Shown here piece by piece: positions 5,439 through 7,862 of a DNA stretch of 7,862 bases; positions within the stretch are counted from its first letter, which is position 1; the number at the start of each line of letters is the position of its first letter. A program made the translations under genes and the position numbers. The stretch covers positions 1 through 7,862 of the forward strand of contig JAEYUE010000033.1 in the NCBI GenBank assembly GCA_023433655.1, in the 5' to 3' direction. This stretch comes from Pseudomonadota bacterium. Lineage in GTDB: Bacteria; Pseudomonadota; Alphaproteobacteria; Caulobacterales; Caulobacteraceae. The notes beneath the pieces were generated by a model. It made no database searches, was not told the DNA's origin, and was given only the letters and a program-made list of their open reading frames with translations.

Positions 5439-6158
5439 TCAGGCTCCCGGCAAGGGCGGCAGTTCGGTCGCCCGCGCCTCATCGAGATAGCGGGCGGCGG
5501 TCGGCTTCAGCTCACCGTCCAGCTCGATGTCCAGCGGGTTGCCGGTGGGGATCTCGACCCCGACGATGGCGTCGTCCGGGACCCGGAACAGCAGTTTGAC
5601 GATGGCGCGCAGCGAATTGCCATGGGCGGCGATCAGGACGTCCTCGCCGGCCTTCAGGCGGGGCGCGATCTCGGCGTCCCAGTAGGGCTGCACCCGGTCC
5701 AGCGTGGTCTTCAGGCTCTCCGTGTCCGGGATCGTCTGGCCGGCGTAGCGCGGGTCCGACCCGAAGTCGTATTCGCCGCCCGCGGCCAGCGGCGGGGGCG
5801 GGACGTCATAGGAGCGGCGCCAGATCTTCACCTGGTCGGCGCCGTGCTTCTCGGCCGTCTCGGCCTTGTCCAGCCCGGTCAGGCCGCCGTAGTGACGCTC
5901 GTTCAGCCGCCAGTCCTCGACCACCGGCACGTCCTTGAGGCCGGCGGAGTCCAGCGCCAGGGCGCCGGTGCGCCTGGCCCGCTTCAGCACCGAGGTGAAC
6001 ATCACATCCGGCCGGAACCCGGCTTCGGCGATCAGCTTGCCGCCGCGCCGCGCCTGCGCCTCGCCCTCGGCGGTGAGGTCGACGTCGACCCAGCCGGTGA
6101 AGCGGTTCTCAAGGTTCCACTGGCTCTGGCCGTGGCGCAGCAGGATCAGTCGGGGCAT
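5439..6158 (-). CDS. gpmA: 2,3-bisphosphoglycerate-dependent phosphoglycerate mutase
   Basis: Reaction: interconverts 3- and 2-phosphoglycerate in glycolysis and gluconeogenesis, in the cytosol, through a phosphohistidine. Seen: 239 residues. LLRHGQSQWN (6-15) carries the phosphorylated His9; FTGWVDVDLT (20-29) follows, then Arg60/Arg62 region SVLKRARRT, LNERHYGGLTG (85-95) with the acid/base Glu87, RRSYDVPPPPL (114-124) and AAHGNSLRAIVK (177-188) with His179. All are typical of the cofactor-dependent family. Start: the ATG at 6158 begins directly at the first strand (MPRLILLRHGQS) and has GGAG nine bases before it. An in-frame ATG at 6212 would add an 18-residue Pro/Ser-rich leader unlike the family and would swallow the proposed promoter. 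It is followed after 3 bp by the RibD-like deaminase and is divergent from the phosphohexomutase gene. Confidence 0.95.
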   Translation of the reverse strand: MPRLILLRHGQSQWNLENRFTGWVDVDLTAEGEAQARRGGKLIAEAGFRPDVMFTSVLKRARRTGALALDSAGLKDVPVVEDWRLNERHYGGLTGLDKAETAEKHGADQVKIWRRSYDVPPPPLAAGGEYDFGSDPRYAGQTIPDTESLKTTLDRVQPYWDAEIAPRLKAGEDVLIAAHGNSLRAIVKLLFRVPDDAIVGVEIPTGNPLDIELDGELKPTAARYLDEARATELPPLPGA

Positions 6159-6183
6159 GCGGCTCTCCGTGGACGACGGCGAC

Positions 6184-6212
6184 GGGGTAGGCCCGGGGTC
6201 CGGAAGGGTCAA
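6184..6212 (-). promoter_or_regulatory. Candidate housekeeping promoter for gpmA
   Basis: On the minus strand TTGACC (6212-6207) is a good -35. After 17 bases comes TACCCC (6189-6184), within GCCTACCCC, a poor -10. Transcription would begin near 6177, giving a leader of about 20 bases. The spacer contains the 12-bp element also present in the divergent promoter. The weak -10 makes this tentative. Confidence 0.38.
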
Positions 6213-6282
6213 GCTTCGGCGCGGCGGCGGGTTCCACGGACCCCGAACGCGGCTGGGGCGTTGTTGCGGCTCCGGACCCCGG
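6193..6282. repeat. Three copies of a CGGACCCCG motif between divergent genes, candidate operator
   Basis: TCCGGACCCCGG occurs on the plus strand at 6271-6282 and, identically, on the minus strand at 6204-6193. A third copy of the nine-base core CGGACCCCG lies at 6237-6245 on the plus strand. The two full copies each fall between the proposed -35 and -10 of the phosphohexomutase and gpmA promoters and read in the direction of transcription. A regulator binding them could control both genes together. GC-rich background makes some short repeats expected, but an exact 12-base match containing A and T in a 182-bp spacer is unlikely by chance. Confidence 0.5.
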
Positions 6283-6293
6283 CCCGCTAGAAG
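6264..6293 (+). promoter_or_regulatory. Candidate promoter for the phosphomannomutase/phosphoglucomutase gene
   Basis: TTGCGG (6264-6269) is followed after 16 bases by GCTAGAAG (6286-6293). The latter matches seven of eight positions of the caulobacterial housekeeping -10 consensus (GCTANAWC). Transcription would start near 6300, about 40 bases before the ATG at 6341. The spacer contains one copy of the shared 12-bp element. Confidence 0.45.
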
Positions 6294-6340
6294 AGCCCCG
6301 AGCGTCGCCGTACGGCCCGCCCGGCAGATCAGGACATCCG

Positions 6341-7837
6341 ATGCAGAAACCCCGCGCCGACCTTCGCCCGAACACCGCCGCCTACGAGACCACGCCGCTG
6401 GTCAAGGCCACGGGCTTCCGGGAGTACGACGCCCGCTGGGTGCTGGAGAAGGAGATCAACCTGCTGGGCGTGCAGGCGCTGGGCCTCGGGCTGGCGACCT
6501 ACATCCACGAGATCGGCCAGACGCCGCGCATCGTGGTCGGCCACGACTTCCGCTCCTACTCCCTGGCGGTGAAACAGGCCCTGACGCTGGGCCTGCTCGA
6601 GGGCGGCATGGAGGTGCTGGACGTCGGCCTGGCCCTGTCGCCGATGGCCTATTTCGCCCAGTTCGCGCTGGACGCGCCGTGCGTGGCCATGGTCACCGCC
6701 AGCCACAACGAGAACGGCTGGACCGGGGTGAAGATGGGGGCCAACCCGCCGCTGACCTTCGGCCCGGACGAGATCGGCCGGCTGAAGGACATCGTGCTGG
6801 GCGGCGAGGGCCAGGCGCGCGGCGGCGGGACCCTGACCCGCGTCGAGGATTTCCGCGAACGCTACCTCGAGGAGATCAGCAAGGTGAAGCTGAGCCGCCC
6901 GATCAGGGTGGTCGCCGCCTGCGGCAATGGCACGGCCGGGGCCTTCGCGCCCGAGGCCCTGCGGCGCATGGGCGCCGAGGTGATCGAGATGGACGCCGAG
7001 CTCGACTACACCTTCCCGAAGTACAACCCGAACCCCGAGGACCACGCCATGCTGGTCCAGATGGCGGAGAAGGTGCGCGAGACCGGGGCCGATCTGGCGC
7101 TGGGCTTCGACGGCGACGGCGACCGCTGCGGCGTGGTGGACGACACCGGCGAGGAGATCTTCGCCGATAAGATCGGCCTGATGCTGGCCCGCGACCTGTC
7201 GGCGATTCATCCCAACTCGACCTTCGTCGTCGATGTGAAGTCGACCGGCCTCTACAAGACCGACGAGGTGCTGAAGGCCAACGGGGCCGAGACCATCTAC
7301 TGGAAGACCGGCCACTCCTACATCAAGCGCAAGACCGCCGAGGTCGGGGCGCTGGCCGGATTCGAGAAGTCGGGCCACTTCTTCATGGCCGGGCCGCTGG
7401 GCCACGGCTACGACGACGGCATCGTGGCGGCGGGCGCCGTGCTGGCCATGCTGGACCGCAATCCGGGGAAAAAGCTGTCGGAGCTGAAGGCGGCCCTGCC
7501 CGACGCCTGGACCAGCCTGACCATGAGCCCGCACTGCGACGACGAGCTCAAGTACGAGGTGCTGGAGCGGATCGTCGCCGAGTATCAGGCGCTGGCCGAC
7601 GCCGGGGGCGAGATCCTCGGGCGGAAGATCGTCGAGGCGATCACCGTCAACGGGGTGCGGGTGCACCTCGAGGACGGCTCGTGGGTGCTGGTGCGCGCCT
7701 CGTCCAACAAGCCGGAGCTGGTCGTCGTGGTCGAAAGCATGCGCTCCGAGGACGACATGCGCGCCCTGTTCCGCGACGAGGTGAAGCCGCGGCTGGCGAA
7801 GTACGGCGAGATCGGCGCCTACAATCAGGAAATCTGA
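6341..7837 (+). CDS. Phosphomannomutase/phosphoglucomutase (ManB/AlgC type)
   Basis: Reaction: moves phosphate between C6 and C1 of mannose or glucose through a phosphoserine enzyme and a bisphosphate intermediate. It supplies mannose-1-P and glucose-1-P for nucleotide sugars, polysaccharide and LPS. Seen: 498 residues with four phosphohexomutase domains. The phosphoserine loop is TASHNENG (119-126) with Ser121, the Mg-binding loop DGDGDR (257-262), the sugar-binding loop FEKSGH (341-346) and the phosphate-binding loop RASSNKPEL (452-460). All key residues are present, so it should be active. The motifs fit dual-specificity enzymes rather than phosphoglucosamine mutase (GlmM), but sugar preference cannot be read from sequence alone. 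Start: ATG at 6341 with AGGA seven bases upstream. No co-directional neighbour is visible within the 25 bases after its stop. It is divergent from gpmA. Confidence 0.95.
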   Translation: MQKPRADLRPNTAAYETTPLVKATGFREYDARWVLEKEINLLGVQALGLGLATYIHEIGQTPRIVVGHDFRSYSLAVKQALTLGLLEGGMEVLDVGLALSPMAYFAQFALDAPCVAMVTASHNENGWTGVKMGANPPLTFGPDEIGRLKDIVLGGEGQARGGGTLTRVEDFRERYLEEISKVKLSRPIRVVAACGNGTAGAFAPEALRRMGAEVIEMDAELDYTFPKYNPNPEDHAMLVQMAEKVRETGADLALGFDGDGDRCGVVDDTGEEIFADKIGLMLARDLSAIHPNSTFVVDVKSTGLYKTDEVLKANGAETIYWKTGHSYIKRKTAEVGALAGFEKSGHFFMAGPLGHGYDDGIVAAGAVLAMLDRNPGKKLSELKAALPDAWTSLTMSPHCDDELKYEVLERIVAEYQALADAGGEILGRKIVEAITVNGVRVHLEDGSWVLVRASSNKPELVVVVESMRSEDDMRALFRDEVKPRLAKYGEIGAYNQEI

Positions 7838-7840
7838 GGC

Positions 7841-7855
7841 GTCGGCTCAGCCGAC
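7841..7855. repeat. Short inverted repeat just after the phosphohexomutase stop
   Basis: GTCGGC (7841-7846) and GCCGAC (7850-7855) flank TCA. It starts 4 bases after the stop codon. The window ends too soon to show a T-run, so it may or may not be a terminator. On the minus strand the TCA reads as a TGA stop preceded by codons for Leu-Ala-Val-Gly, so a converging gene could end here; too little is visible to call one. Confidence 0.3.
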
Positions 7856-7862
7856 CGCGAGC

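Noticed and set aside
6159..6212. 18-residue N-terminal extension of gpmA
   Set aside because: The Pro/Ser-rich leader is not found in the family, and the ATG at 6158 has its own GGAG and begins at the first beta-strand.
4992..6290. 432-codon plus-strand frame over the deaminase and gpmA
   Set aside because: It is a Gly/Arg/Gln-rich antisense shadow spanning two well-supported genes on the other strand.
5935..7170. 411-codon plus-strand frame overlapping gpmA and the phosphohexomutase
   Set aside because: It is out of frame with the real gene, very rich in Arg/Gly/Pro, and shows no domain motif.
6329..7666. 445-codon minus-strand frame opposite the phosphohexomutase
   Set aside because: It is a shadow frame in GC-rich DNA; the plus-strand gene carries all four catalytic loops.

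Overview
The window is GC-rich (about 70%), densely coded, and has no mobile element, CRISPR array, tRNA or rRNA that I can see. Codon use, an IbpA-type small heat-shock protein with a candidate ROSE-like leader, and the gene families present suggest an alphaproteobacterium, most likely of the Caulobacterales (Brevundimonas/Caulobacter type). That placement is inferred from protein resemblance only.

Left part (1-2657, all minus strand). Transcription runs from right to left. A Sec-exported methyltransferase-fold protein (1830-2657) comes first, then its paralogue, a predicted Tat-exported lipoprotein of the same family (822-1724), then a PldB-like alpha/beta hydrolase (1-825) whose C-terminus lies outside the window. 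The lipoprotein and hydrolase genes overlap by GTGA and are probably translationally coupled. Exported proteins with an SAM-methyltransferase fold are biochemically puzzling, because SAM is made in the cytoplasm.

Middle (2658-4724). A 276-bp divergent spacer holds a plausible heat-shock promoter and a leader whose last hairpin resembles a ROSE RNA thermometer. It drives an Hsp20 gene (2934-3398), which ends in a strong intrinsic terminator. Converging on it is a 422-residue pentapeptide-repeat protein (3456-4724) with two arrays, each preceded by a similar cap-like segment.

Right part (4797-7862). gpmA (phosphoglycerate mutase) and a RibD-type deaminase with a collapsed reductase domain are 3 bp apart on the minus strand. 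Divergent from them is a phosphomannomutase/phosphoglucomutase gene. The 182-bp spacer carries an identical 12-bp element inside the proposed -35/-10 spacer of both divergent promoters, in the same orientation relative to each transcript, plus a third core copy between them. This is a candidate shared operator linking lower glycolysis with sugar-nucleotide precursor supply.

The observations most worth following are this shared operator candidate, the ROSE-like leader, the reductase-less RibD, and the exported methyltransferase pair.
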